Virus record (IMG/VR): IMGVR_UViG_3300030085_003066 | Location: 1 to 38,528 of that record | Strand: one strand, 5' to 3' | DNA: 38,528 bases | Origin: a virus | Part shown: positions 13,534 to 22,317 of the stretch, piece after piece | How positions within the stretch are numbered: position 1 is the stretch's first letter | Layout: every line of letters begins with the position of its first letter | Notes under the pieces: generated by a model | Seen by the model: only the letters and a program-made list of their open reading frames with translations | What the model was told of the DNA's origin: nothing | The model's database searches: none | Position numbers and translations under genes: made by a program

Positions 13534-16016
13534 ATGATGCCGTAGTGTTTCATGTAGAACTCATGAAACTTGTACTTGATATACAGGAGTGGTTTTAGTT
13601 TGGTGATCTTCTCTAGATCCTTTATGAACTGATCGACCTTGGTGTACTGAGTCTTTTCCCCATACTGAGGATGCTTCTTGACCCTACCAACCTTGTGCTG
13701 GAACCCCATCTTGATGCCAGAGTCAGACCTGTTCTCATAGTACAGAGGTTTGGTACCGGTCAATTGAACGGCAGCATCAAAAGGAATAGCATCCCTGTTG
13801 ATACCTTTCTTACTCCAATTATACCACTCTTTGTTGAACTTGATCGTGTCATCATACAGATACCTCCATACGATTGAGCACTGAGGACTGGAATACTTGT
13901 TGAACTTATAGTTTGTGTTGCTCAATGCCTCAGTGATCTCTACTCCTCCCTCATAGGGGAAGAAAGCACACGTAAATCCTTCCAGCAACTCGTCGTAGTA
14001 GGAGAACTTGCTGATGTTTCTGAGTGTGGTGAAGGGGAAGGAGTACAGACTCTTCTCAACAAACTCTCTGGTATGTACGAAGCATCCATCTACCCACACT
14101 GTGTAGGTTCCTTTGTCAAAGAACTCATGAGGATTACACTTCGGATAGAACGCCAGGTCTCTTGGGCATTCGATATCCAGATCTAGTTTGATGTACTCCC
14201 ATGGTCCCTCGGTGGTATCAATGGTTCCATCATGGAAGCACACATACCTGATGTCAGGGTCGTAGTAGTTGGTGCTAGGAATTTTGTCATGCCCGTTAGT
14301 GATGCACGTGTAGATAACAACCTGTTCCTTACGTACACGTACACCTTCTTGGTACGGATAGGTATTGAATGACAGTCCCAACTTGCCACCGATACCGTAG
14401 TACCTCATGTAAAACTCATGGAGTTTGTACTTGGAGTGCAGTTTTGCCTCAAGTCCAGTGACTCGATCAATGTCTTTGAGAAACTGATCTACCTTTTTGT
14501 ACTGCTCCAGGTCACCCAGTTGCTCATGCTTCTTGAGTCTGCCCTTCTTGTTCTTGAATCCAAATTTGATGCCACAATCATCCCGGTTGTCATAGAACCG
14601 TGGGGTTACACCTGTGAACTGCATAGCAGCATCAAAAGGAATCGTGTCCCGGTTGATGTACTTGCCCTGCTCATACCATTCCTCATTGAACTTGATCACC
14701 TCAGGTGTCAACTGTCTCCAGACAGCAGAGCACTGTGGACTGGAGTAGTTCAGGAAACTGTAATTCTTATCTGCTAGAGACTGGGTGTAACAGACTGCTG
14801 TGCTGTACTTGTAGAAGGCACAGGTAAATCCTTCCAGCAACTCATCGTAGTAAGAGAACTCTCCTCCATGACGTAGGACAGAGAAGGGGAAACACCCACG
14901 GGATCTGTCTATGAAGTCAAAGGTATGATCGAAGCACCCATCAATCCATACTGTGTATGCGTTGGGTGGAAAGAAGTCTTGTGGATTTGACTTGACATAG
15001 AACGCCAACTCTCTCGGGTTATCAATCCCAAGGTTCGAGACATCAATGTACTTCCACTCACCATTCTTCAGGGTGTCAGGGATACTGATCCCATTGTGGA
15101 AGATCCAGTAGTTTACTTTGTTGTGGAAGTAATTATTTTGAGGGATGTCATGCTGATTGGTTATGCATGTATAGACGTGCAACTTACTATGATCTATCGG
15201 TTCCCCAAACTCATGGGGCAGAGTAGGCACTGCTGCCTTCATTTTGGCAGCAGAAATATCAGTATCCCAGATCTTTACTAATTTCTTTTGGAAGTCAGTG
15301 ATCTGTTTGTTGTTTGGTCGATCAATATTATAAGAATCCTCGTACTTCTTGACCCGATTGGTGTTGTCAAGACTGACCTGCATCGGTACACGCAGTGCTA
15401 CCACTCCTGTTTCGTGCTCAGCAATTGCACTAGCAATCTGATCACGGTTGACACCTCTTCTATACCATTTTGCCCATGATCGATTCCACCTTCTGTTCTC
15501 CTCAAAGTTATGTCTCCATACAACACAGTTGATGGTCTGCTTGTAGTCCTTCTTGGGGTATGGGTTTTCCTCAGCGAGCATCTTCTGAGACATCTTAGTG
15601 ATGTCTACGCTGTTGGAGAACCCATCGGCATATAGTTTGTTGAATTCTTCTAGCAGAGTCCTCGGTTCAGGATGCTCTTGCAGTACAACAAAACCATGTG
15701 GATGTTGAAAGATTTTCTTGCTGTAATCAACAAGATTTTTGTCAATATTATATGCAGCGTCTACCCATACAAGTTTTGCATCAGGGTCTCTGAAGTAAAT
15801 GTGAGGTTGATGCTTGATAACATAAGACTTCCTGACAGGGCAGTCAGGAAGTTTATGATGGAGAGTAGGGATCAGTGAATCTATATGTACATACTCCCAC
15901 GGACCTTTGGTTGTAGGGATGCTTCCATCATGGAACAGAACATACCTACAACCTTCCTCAACATATGCGTCAGGAACTGAGTCGTATCCGTTGGTGATGC
16001 ACGTATAAAAAATCAA
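13530..16016 (-). CDS. Three-domain DUF616-like protein (copies 4-6 fused)
   Basis: An 828-residue protein of three tandem domains. Domain A is 1-250 (FYTCITNGYDSVP, WVDAAY, RGVNRDQIASAIAE; divergent). B is 279-541 (VYTCITNQHD, YTVWIDGCFDH, SYYDELLEGFTCAF, NYSSPQCSAVWRQL, NRDTIPFDAAMQFTG). C is 567-828 (IYTCITNGHDKIP, YTVWVDGCFVH, the same SYYDELLEGF, KYSSPQCSIVWRYL, NRDAIPFDAAVQLTG). B and C are the most alike and both end with a KYKxHEFYMxxYGI segment. The start codon is TTG, overlapping the upstream TGA, unlike the ATG of copies 1-3. No signal peptide. Likely several glycosyl-transfer steps or a repeating-unit enzyme, by inference. Confidence 0.75.
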   Translation of the reverse strand: MIFYTCITNGYDSVPDAYVEEGCRYVLFHDGSIPTTKGPWEYVHIDSLIPTLHHKLPDCPVRKSYVIKHQPHIYFRDPDAKLVWVDAAYNIDKNLVDYSKKIFQHPHGFVVLQEHPEPRTLLEEFNKLYADGFSNSVDITKMSQKMLAEENPYPKKDYKQTINCVVWRHNFEENRRWNRSWAKWYRRGVNRDQIASAIAEHETGVVALRVPMQVSLDNTNRVKKYEDSYNIDRPNNKQITDFQKKLVKIWDTDISAAKMKAAVPTLPHEFGEPIDHSKLHVYTCITNQHDIPQNNYFHNKVNYWIFHNGISIPDTLKNGEWKYIDVSNLGIDNPRELAFYVKSNPQDFFPPNAYTVWIDGCFDHTFDFIDRSRGCFPFSVLRHGGEFSYYDELLEGFTCAFYKYSTAVCYTQSLADKNYSFLNYSSPQCSAVWRQLTPEVIKFNEEWYEQGKYINRDTIPFDAAMQFTGVTPRFYDNRDDCGIKFGFKNKKGRLKKHEQLGDLEQYKKVDQFLKDIDRVTGLEAKLHSKYKLHEFYMRYYGIGGKLGLSFNTYPYQEGVRVRKEQVVIYTCITNGHDKIPSTNYYDPDIRYVCFHDGTIDTTEGPWEYIKLDLDIECPRDLAFYPKCNPHEFFDKGTYTVWVDGCFVHTREFVEKSLYSFPFTTLRNISKFSYYDELLEGFTCAFFPYEGGVEITEALSNTNYKFNKYSSPQCSIVWRYLYDDTIKFNKEWYNWSKKGINRDAIPFDAAVQLTGTKPLYYENRSDSGIKMGFQHKVGRVKKHPQYGEKTQYTKVDQFIKDLEKITKLKPLLYIKYKFHEFYMKHYGII

Positions 16017-16759
16017 TTTAGTTTGTCAATAGGGTTTGATTTACCCATTGCTTCACTGACGGTGCGGTTGGTGACGTTACCAGGTTCACGGAGGAACCAC
16101 CCAGTGGCAATGTACTTAGATTTATCGCCCGTCAAGAAGGCACCACGGTGCATGTGGGTGTACGTAGCAGGCCAAAGAACAATGGTTCCCTTCTTAGGAT
16201 GGAACGTGGTTGCCTGATGGTAGAAGTCAGTGCCACCACCATTCTCAGGGGGGATGTCATTCAGATAGATCATCCAGGTCAGCACACGGTCTCGGTAGAG
16301 GAAGTTCCCATTCTCACAGTGCCATACGTGATACCCACCGCCTGGATCTGTGCGCTGAAGCTTACAAGTCCAAGATGAAATTGGATCACACGAGTCAACA
16401 AGACCTTTATATTTCTGAACATACAATTCAAATGCTTGACCGATTGCCTGGTTGACCTGGGCGGTCATCGTCGTGTCACATACTTCGAGATAAAGTTGGT
16501 GATCTTTCCGACCCATGCCACCCTTAGGGAATTGAGACTCCCCATCATTGAAGTGGTCGATGGTAAAATCATTTTTGGCGATGGAAGTGATGGTGTGCTC
16601 GGAGGACTCTCCTACAAAATGCTTTTTGTTGTACCAGTATTCAAAGACTTCACACAAAGAGTCACAGAACTCCCACTTGACGAAGTTCTCAAACACACCG
16701 ATGTGATCATAGAAAACTGGTTCAGTGAAGTCAGGTTGCTTGATGATCTCTTCTGTCAT
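16013..16759 (-). CDS. 2OG-Fe(II) oxygenase, prolyl-hydroxylase type
   Basis: A 248-residue protein with the dioxygenase motif WHCENG (His147, Glu149), then WMIYLNDIPPENGGGTDFYH, and the distal His in THMHRGAFL (His202/204) with a basic residue in DKSKYIATGW for 2OG binding. It has Glu instead of the usual Asp in HxD. Such enzymes hydroxylate proteins, sugars or small molecules with 2-oxoglutarate and oxygen. It lies between the DUF616-like array and a GT25 gene with 4-bp overlaps, so it may hydroxylate an acceptor protein for glycosylation, as collagen-type GT25 systems do; that is inference. Confidence 0.85.
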   Translation of the reverse strand: MTEEIIKQPDFTEPVFYDHIGVFENFVKWEFCDSLCEVFEYWYNKKHFVGESSEHTITSIAKNDFTIDHFNDGESQFPKGGMGRKDHQLYLEVCDTTMTAQVNQAIGQAFELYVQKYKGLVDSCDPISSWTCKLQRTDPGGGYHVWHCENGNFLYRDRVLTWMIYLNDIPPENGGGTDFYHQATTFHPKKGTIVLWPATYTHMHRGAFLTGDKSKYIATGWFLREPGNVTNRTVSEAMGKSNPIDKLN

Positions 16760-17556
16760 TGTTTTTGTGCTTGTTCCATGTACACAGATGGTGGTATTCT
16801 ACCACAATATTCATCTAGTTCCATAATCTGATCGATGGTGTGCTCTCTTGCATCCCTCTCCCAGAACTGTGCCAGTGCTTCGTTACTACCCTTATGGAAG
16901 ATGTCAATATGTTCTTCATGAATTGAAGAACCCATGTCCAATCTGTAATTGAATAAGGGAGTGGAGTAAGACTTACCACTGTCAAGAATCAAATCCTCTG
17001 ACACTGCACGAGGTCTGATGTTCTGATCCAGTTTCCACTGGTTGCCACGGAGGTGACACCGGAGGACCTTGGTTGCATGGTGCCTGCTGATCAAGTAACC
17101 AGCAGCAGAGAAGTCATTGATGAACCTCTGGTGCAACTTGAGAGTGATCCCATTGGGATTGATGATGGTCAGTTGCAGGCAGTCCCAGTTGATGGGGAGT
17201 CGCTTCCTGACATCCTTCCAAGTGAAGGTCCAGTGCTTGACAGTGGAGAGATCGATGTCGTCTTCCATGATGAAGACTTCATCCAGGTCAGTCTCTTCGA
17301 CAAAGTAACGTAGAGCATTGAGGTGAGACATTACACATGCAATCTCACCCTTGTTCATATTATGAGGAACAGATCCTTTCAGATGCTCCTCATATTCATC
17401 ACCGTCAACACCGCTGATGCGGTGGTGGTCAGTGAGTCCCCAGAAGTCCAGTTGTTCTTCCATGTATGCCCGACGTTTGGGCACACGGTCTAGGTTGATC
17501 CAAAGAACTTTAGGAAACCCCTTCAGTTTGTCGATGGACTTGTTCCTGTCAGTCAT
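16756..17556 (-). CDS. Glycosyltransferase family 25
   Basis: A 266-residue protein beginning with the GT25 pattern KVLWINLDRVPKRRAYMEEQ. Then come GEIACVMSHLNALRYF (residues 70-85) and IMEDDID (97-102), the DxD-like metal and donor site. GT25 includes LPS galactosyltransferases (LgtB/LpsA) and collagen galactosyltransferases. The adjacent oxygenase overlaps by 4 bp. The donor sugar cannot be read from sequence. No membrane anchor is evident. Confidence 0.88.
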   Translation of the reverse strand: MTDRNKSIDKLKGFPKVLWINLDRVPKRRAYMEEQLDFWGLTDHHRISGVDGDEYEEHLKGSVPHNMNKGEIACVMSHLNALRYFVEETDLDEVFIMEDDIDLSTVKHWTFTWKDVRKRLPINWDCLQLTIINPNGITLKLHQRFINDFSAAGYLISRHHATKVLRCHLRGNQWKLDQNIRPRAVSEDLILDSGKSYSTPLFNYRLDMGSSIHEEHIDIFHKGSNEALAQFWERDAREHTIDQIMELDEYCGRIPPSVYMEQAQKQ

Positions 17557-18511
17557 TCATACCCCGGCGCTTGCCGTTGAGAACACCACGATACTTCAGG
17601 TAAGGAGGGTTCTTGTAGTATTCTTCAAACTTTGTCTTACCAAAGTTACGAAGTTCTTCCCACAGAGAACGGTTCTCTTCGATGTGGGGGTTGTTGAACC
17701 AGGAGTTAGGGGTACGACGGTGCTCCATGTGGTACACCAGGTCATTCAGACGCAGCACCTGGGAGCAGGTGTTGAAACGAATGTACCGTTCGTCATCTTC
17801 ATACCCGTAGGCAATGAACCCTTCGTTCTCACCACCCAGTCGGAGGTATTCTTTGGTGTCAAAGAACTGCACGAAACCAAACTTGGCGTCATACAGAGTT
17901 GCATGCGACTGGAATGCGTTGAAGTTGAAGTTGCTGTTGATGAACCGAGTGCAGTCCTCATCAGTCACTCGCAGTTGATACTGGTAGTCGCCATACCCAT
18001 AGGGGTAGACACACTTCACAGGTTCAGGAGTTGCATTCGGTTCGTTCGGGGGAATCCAACCATAGAGAATGGCGTTCTGTGCCAGGATGTAGTTGTTCAT
18101 CGGCAACAGAACATCGCAGTCATAGTTACAGACCACAGGAGTCTGAACCAGCATCAGCATGTCGTTGATCAGACGAGTGCGGTGGAAGACTTCTTCCTCA
18201 CTCTCCTCAAAGATGTGATGAATCTTCGTCATCTTCTCAGGAGTCAATGCCTGATCAAGCATCGGCACCACAGACTTCAGGAAGATAGACTCAACGTCTT
18301 GCTCCTTGATGATGATCTGTGTGTCAAAGTTACGCAGCAGATAGATCAGTGTCGTCGTGATGTTACGCATCCGATCAACACTTTCAATCCGCAGGGGGAT
18401 GATGAAAGTAGTTTGAGTCAGGTCCCAGGAATTTACCGGCTGGATCTGAAGATCCTCGTACATCCCGAGGTCTTGGATCTCAACACCTTCCTGTTGAATA
18501 GTATCAGACAT
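17549..18511 (-). CDS. Glycosyltransferase with GT7C-like C-terminal domain
   Basis: From ATG 18511 the protein has 320 residues (an upstream in-frame ATG at 18595 would overlap the GT11 gene by 92 bp and is less likely). It contains TQTTFIIPLRIESVDRMRNI, a GT-A N-terminal strand, VCNYDCDVLLP as the DxD metal site, and RLGGENEGFIAYGYEDDERY, which matches the galactosyltransferase C-terminal domain (GGFNEDF.GYGxED pattern). Start and stop overlap the neighbours by 8 bp. It probably adds Gal or GalNAc/GlcNAc to a glycan. Confidence 0.8.
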   Translation of the reverse strand: MSDTIQQEGVEIQDLGMYEDLQIQPVNSWDLTQTTFIIPLRIESVDRMRNITTTLIYLLRNFDTQIIIKEQDVESIFLKSVVPMLDQALTPEKMTKIHHIFEESEEEVFHRTRLINDMLMLVQTPVVCNYDCDVLLPMNNYILAQNAILYGWIPPNEPNATPEPVKCVYPYGYGDYQYQLRVTDEDCTRFINSNFNFNAFQSHATLYDAKFGFVQFFDTKEYLRLGGENEGFIAYGYEDDERYIRFNTCSQVLRLNDLVYHMEHRRTPNSWFNNPHIEENRSLWEELRNFGKTKFEEYYKNPPYLKYRGVLNGKRRGMND

Positions 18512-19292
18512 CGATAGATTCCCAGTTAGGGCAATAAAGGTCAGAAGTGTTATGGTCTTTGGTATACCCCGTGCCGAACCAACGGTTAGGAGCAATGATT
18601 TTCTTGTCTGGGTTTGTACTCAGCCAAGAACCCCACCAAGAGAATGATGAGTTAGCAATGATGAAGTCGTGGCAAAGACTCATCATGCAGAGGTCGGCAA
18701 CATTGTCACCACCCTCAGAGATCAAGAAACGATCGTCTTCAAACTGTTCGTTACACCAAGCAGGATCGTCAGAGAAAACAACGACAGTCCTGTCACTATC
18801 AAAGTGCGAGAGTGCACGATCATAATAATCTTTAGAACACGGAGGGTGGTTATCGCAGTTAGTTATGTAGTCACCTCTCCGAACATGTAGAGCAATTGGT
18901 CGGTCAACCGAACCAATCATCTCCTGACAAGGTTCTTTGATGTTGTTCTTGAACTCAAAGTCCTCACGGATCTCTGATTCAATATGCTTGAACCACTTCT
19001 CACTCTGCAGATACCCGTAGACATTATGTCCATCGGGCATCCTGTCGAACAGGTTCTGATCAAAGTGGAAGTGCTCCTCCTGTACGTAGGGACCAGGACA
19101 TACTGCGATGTTAGTCAGACCAGGAAGTTTGAATGCTTCAAACAGTTGGTGGTCCATCCACTGGTCTTGGAAGTCACTAGGAGGAATACAGAACTCATAC
19201 CCATGCTTAGCAGCAATGCCACGCAGTCCTGCATACTGGAACATCTGGTTACCCAGACGACCATGACGACCAAGGTGATTGAATCCAATCAT
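18504..19292 (-). CDS. Alpha-1,2-fucosyltransferase family (GT11)
   Basis: A 262-residue protein with GRLGNQMFQYAGLRGIA at the N-terminus, HVRRGDY at residues 136-142 (donor-binding motif), VVVFSDDPAWC, and NSSFSWWGSWLS near the C-terminus. These are the four GT11 blocks seen in WbsJ/FutC-type bacterial alpha-1,2-fucosyltransferases. It uses GDP-fucose or a related GDP-6-deoxyhexose. The gene overlaps the GT2 gene upstream by 4 bp. This makes a GDP-deoxyhexose donor likely, although no GMD/GMER pair is in the window. Confidence 0.93.
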   Translation of the reverse strand: MIGFNHLGRHGRLGNQMFQYAGLRGIAAKHGYEFCIPPSDFQDQWMDHQLFEAFKLPGLTNIAVCPGPYVQEEHFHFDQNLFDRMPDGHNVYGYLQSEKWFKHIESEIREDFEFKNNIKEPCQEMIGSVDRPIALHVRRGDYITNCDNHPPCSKDYYDRALSHFDSDRTVVVFSDDPAWCNEQFEDDRFLISEGGDNVADLCMMSLCHDFIIANSSFSWWGSWLSTNPDKKIIAPNRWFGTGYTKDHNTSDLYCPNWESIDV

Positions 19293-19972
19293 TTATGCTT
19301 CTCCTTCAAGTATTCAATCTCCTTAGGTAAAAGGTCTTCAAACTTTCGTTGTGTTTGATGGGGGTGTTCCCTGTTAGAAATGTGGTAGTGAGTAAGAACT
19401 TTTGGATCACCATAGTTCTTATACAACCGATAGTACATGTCACAGTCCATCAGCATGGTGAGTTCTTCATCAAAATATTCACCACACCCATTACGGAGAG
19501 CGAGGATAGATGGAGAACTGAGGGTGTTGACACCCTCTAGCAACTGATTGTTATAGACTGGAATCTTAGGGTTGTAGTGGGTCTTACCATCATCTAGGGT
19601 ATGAGCAAATCCAGTCACTGCCCACTCCACTCCTTCGGTAAAAGCAGCATCAAGTTCAGCGGTTAGATTCTTAGTAAGAATCATATCATCACTGAAGATA
19701 ATTTTCAAGATCTCACCATCTGCTAAACGCAAAGCGTTATTAGTATTAGCAGAGATGTTACCCACCTTACTTGGATTGCGAACGTAGTTGATCTCAAAAA
19801 GATCATCGTACTCTTCACATGCTTGTAGAACTTTGTTTGATGTGCCATGGTCTGACACCCAAACGTTGAAGTTCATTTCCGTCTGCAATGACAAACTATG
19901 AAAGATGTCAAACAGATACTGCTGACACCTTGGGTTCTTATCATGCGTCGGAATGCAAAAACTTACCCTCAT
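19289..19972 (-). CDS. Glycosyltransferase family 2
   Basis: A 227-residue GT-A protein beginning MRVSFCIPTHDKNPRCQQYL and LSLQTEMNFNVWVSDHGTS, the usual nucleotide-binding half of GT2. It has SANTNNALRLADGEILKIIF followed by SDDM, the DxD-type motif. The C-terminal half is short and soluble. It sits between GT10 and GT11 genes with 4-bp overlaps on both sides, consistent with one glycan-assembly unit. The sugar is unknown. Confidence 0.88.
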   Translation of the reverse strand: MRVSFCIPTHDKNPRCQQYLFDIFHSLSLQTEMNFNVWVSDHGTSNKVLQACEEYDDLFEINYVRNPSKVGNISANTNNALRLADGEILKIIFSDDMILTKNLTAELDAAFTEGVEWAVTGFAHTLDDGKTHYNPKIPVYNNQLLEGVNTLSSPSILALRNGCGEYFDEELTMLMDCDMYYRLYKNYGDPKVLTHYHISNREHPHQTQRKFEDLLPKEIEYLKEKHK

Positions 19973-20760
19973 TTCCCGACAAATTCCTTGATTTTTCTAG
20001 TGAGTCTAGGGACTACGTCATTTTCACTATGGAATTGCTTGGCAATCTCATAGTTTTCTTCGATGGCACTCTGTCTCCAGTCGTACTTGTCTGCATCAAG
20101 ATGTTTCATGATGCATTCAAGTTCTTCTAGGTCATGGAATACAATCACTCCATCCATGTTGAACCAGTCACCGAGGTTAGGACAACCGTAGTAAATGGGT
20201 ACCGTTTTTGACGCAAAGCAATCAATAATCTTTTCAGTAAAGTAATTCTGCTGACGAGAATTCTCTACTGTGATATGGAACTTGGCAGTCTCAAAGAAAT
20301 CGTTCCTCCTATCATGGAAAGGAGGTGACTTATGTGCATAGTATTGCAAACCATTGGAAACGTCAACTTTTTTGAGCATCTCAAAAATTTCGAGACGCAT
20401 CTTGTGACCAACAGTTTGACTCTTATTGCTGGTAACAAAGGAGATGTTGTTCCCCTTGTCCAGAATAAGGTCAGAGAAGTTCAACCAACTGGATCCCCAC
20501 TCAAACAATTCTGCTTGAGGGTATTGGTCGATGATCTTCTGAGTGAACGTGTAGATCTTATCGAAGTGATAAGCACCACGAAGTGCTCCCTCAGTGACCG
20601 TAGGAAGGATTGAGTATGGTTCCGCTAGGAACAGAATCTTTACGTCTGCCTGCGGATCATAATCAAGGTTATCAATAGAGATGCTGACAGACTTACCACC
20701 AAGGTCAAGATGCTTGTCTTGCCAGGGGTTCCACCACAGAGGATAGTATTTTACTGTCAT
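19969..20760 (-). CDS. Fucosyltransferase-like protein, GT10
   Basis: A 263-residue protein with the GT10 C-terminal signature: AKFHITVENSRQQNYFTEKI then IDCFASKTVPIYYGCPNLGD. The N-terminal half is smaller than in alpha-1,3-fucosyltransferases of Helicobacter (about 300-480 residues, often with heptad tails), and no tail is present. GT10 uses GDP-fucose with GlcNAc or similar acceptors. Its neighbours are GT2 and a DUF5672 protein, both with 4-bp overlaps. Confidence 0.88.
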   Translation of the reverse strand: MTVKYYPLWWNPWQDKHLDLGGKSVSISIDNLDYDPQADVKILFLAEPYSILPTVTEGALRGAYHFDKIYTFTQKIIDQYPQAELFEWGSSWLNFSDLILDKGNNISFVTSNKSQTVGHKMRLEIFEMLKKVDVSNGLQYYAHKSPPFHDRRNDFFETAKFHITVENSRQQNYFTEKIIDCFASKTVPIYYGCPNLGDWFNMDGVIVFHDLEELECIMKHLDADKYDWRQSAIEENYEIAKQFHSENDVVPRLTRKIKEFVGK

Positions 20761-21428
20761 CGTATCTCTTGAAAATGATAATGAAAACCGAAGGTCTCAA
20801 TTCCTTCGTGCTCTGGGCACTCTACTTCTTTAGAGAACCTAGCGGCAACTTCCACTGGAGCAAAGACGCATCCCTGCTCCTCAAAAAGATGCCGGTTGTG
20901 GACGCATATGTTTCCGTCCTCATTATATAGTCCGGCATTCATATGTTTGTAGAAGGTGCCTTCGTTCACCTCCCAAGGAATCACGACACGGCTGGGGACT
21001 TCCAGTAGTTTTCTTGAACGTAAGGAAAACCCTCCATTGCCCACTCGTTGGTTCTTACCCCAGGGATCGAGGAAGGCACCTGGGTCATCTCTCCACGGGG
21101 CACCGATGTAGTCGTATTGTAACCACGCATCATCCCAAAGCCAAGGTCGAATAACAAAACCGTCAGGATGGATAAGGAGGCAATGCGAGGTCCGAATATG
21201 ATTGAGAAGATTATATATGCAATAAAAATTGAAATCATTGATACTCTGGATTGGATAGGTTTCCTCATACTGTGCTTGATCACACAGACCATCGGGTTTT
21301 CCTTTGCTACCAAGAAACTTGACAGCACCCCATTCAATTGCTTCGCATGATTTATTTACCGCATACACGGCGTCAGGAATGTCAACGTCTGCCAACATGA
21401 GCAGAGTTACATCAGGAATCTTTCGCAC
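20757..21428 (-). CDS. DUF5672-like glycosyltransferase
   Basis: A 223-residue protein with a GTG start (GTGCGAAAG) overlapping the upstream gene by 17 bp. It has CLLIHPDGFVIRPWLW, YDYIGAPWRDDP and VGNGGFSLRSRKLLE, then EDGNICVHNRHLFEEQGC, the pattern of DUF5672, a family presumed to transfer sugars in surface glycan clusters. The central LIHPDG is in the position of a metal motif. The N-terminal residues MRKIPDVTLLMLADVDIPDA form a first beta-strand and helix. Confidence 0.78.
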   Translation of the reverse strand: MRKIPDVTLLMLADVDIPDAVYAVNKSCEAIEWGAVKFLGSKGKPDGLCDQAQYEETYPIQSINDFNFYCIYNLLNHIRTSHCLLIHPDGFVIRPWLWDDAWLQYDYIGAPWRDDPGAFLDPWGKNQRVGNGGFSLRSRKLLEVPSRVVIPWEVNEGTFYKHMNAGLYNEDGNICVHNRHLFEEQGCVFAPVEVAARFSKEVECPEHEGIETFGFHYHFQEIR

Positions 21429-22317
21429 GTTTCACTGCTCGGTTGAACACTGAGTATAAGTCTAGCAGATTGATGTCAATATTTCTAGCTTTGTCACACA
21501 GGTCTTGTGCATTAGACAACATCGTTTTATTGATCTTGCCGAAGTCATCTACCCACAGGACAGGATAATCTTTATAAAGTTCTTCCAGATACTCATCCCT
21601 CACCATGATAGGGACACGTTTGAGGTACAACACCTCCCAGTTCCTATGGCAATCGACTGCATTACCTTGAGGACAGATCATAAACTTATGATCCTGAATG
21701 TCCCTCACATAGGTCTCGTAGTTTACTCGGTCTCTGACGGTGGCGTACGATCTTTCACTAAAGATTGAACGGATGTTACCACGTTCACTGAGGTTAGTGT
21801 GCTCTGCATGATTGATGTACAGAAGCTTTCTAGGTTTTGGGTCAGTCTGCATAGCGTTGAGTAGAACGCTTTGCCTGTCGTCGTTCGCATGTAACTTCCT
21901 CCCCACCCCATAAGGGAACGGGTGAAGTTTGCCACCGAAACCCAGGGCATTGGCAGCAAAGACACCCAAGACATTGTCTGGAATATCTATGTCTTCATTG
22001 ACTGGAGTGTCTTCATTATTACAGAAGACTACAAACTTCTTATCTGGATAAGAAGCACAGAGTTTCATCAGGTCATTGCGTTTCTGCAGACCGTTGATCC
22101 AGATCTGATCCTGTTTATTATTACACTTGATTGGTCTATGGTATAGACGTATGTTATCAATGAAAAGTTTGATGACCTCTTTATCACACAGGAAATCTGT
22201 GTTGGAAGGGTTGGCATCATGCATGAATGCCCCATGAACCCCACCAACCATGCCTGCCTGGTCACCGAAACTGTAGTCACATAGATTGGCGACTGCAGGA
22301 CCAGAGATTAGTTTCAT
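21412..22317 (-). CDS. Exostosin-like glycosyltransferase
   Basis: A 301-residue protein with a C-terminal HKFMICPQGNAVDCHRNWEV LYLKRVPIM segment, like the exostosin (GT47)/GT-B C-terminal motif in which the conserved region binds the nucleotide sugar. Preceding landmarks are KLLYINHAEHTNLSERGNIR and FVVFCNNEDTPVNEDI. No membrane helix. It lies between GT17 and DUF5672 genes with 4- and 17-bp overlaps. Specific sugar unknown; the family call is by motif only. Confidence 0.68.
   Translation of the reverse strand: MKLISGPAVANLCDYSFGDQAGMVGGVHGAFMHDANPSNTDFLCDKEVIKLFIDNIRLYHRPIKCNNKQDQIWINGLQKRNDLMKLCASYPDKKFVVFCNNEDTPVNEDIDIPDNVLGVFAANALGFGGKLHPFPYGVGRKLHANDDRQSVLLNAMQTDPKPRKLLYINHAEHTNLSERGNIRSIFSERSYATVRDRVNYETYVRDIQDHKFMICPQGNAVDCHRNWEVLYLKRVPIMVRDEYLEELYKDYPVLWVDDFGKINKTMLSNAQDLCDKARNIDINLLDLYSVFNRAVKRAKDS

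Noticed and set aside
17417-18517. 366-aa open frame on the plus strand
   Set aside because: It is antisense to the GT7C-like gene in full, has no ribosome site or known motif, and its composition (many Val, His, Gln) mirrors the codons of the minus-strand gene. The long length is noteworthy but best explained as a shadow.
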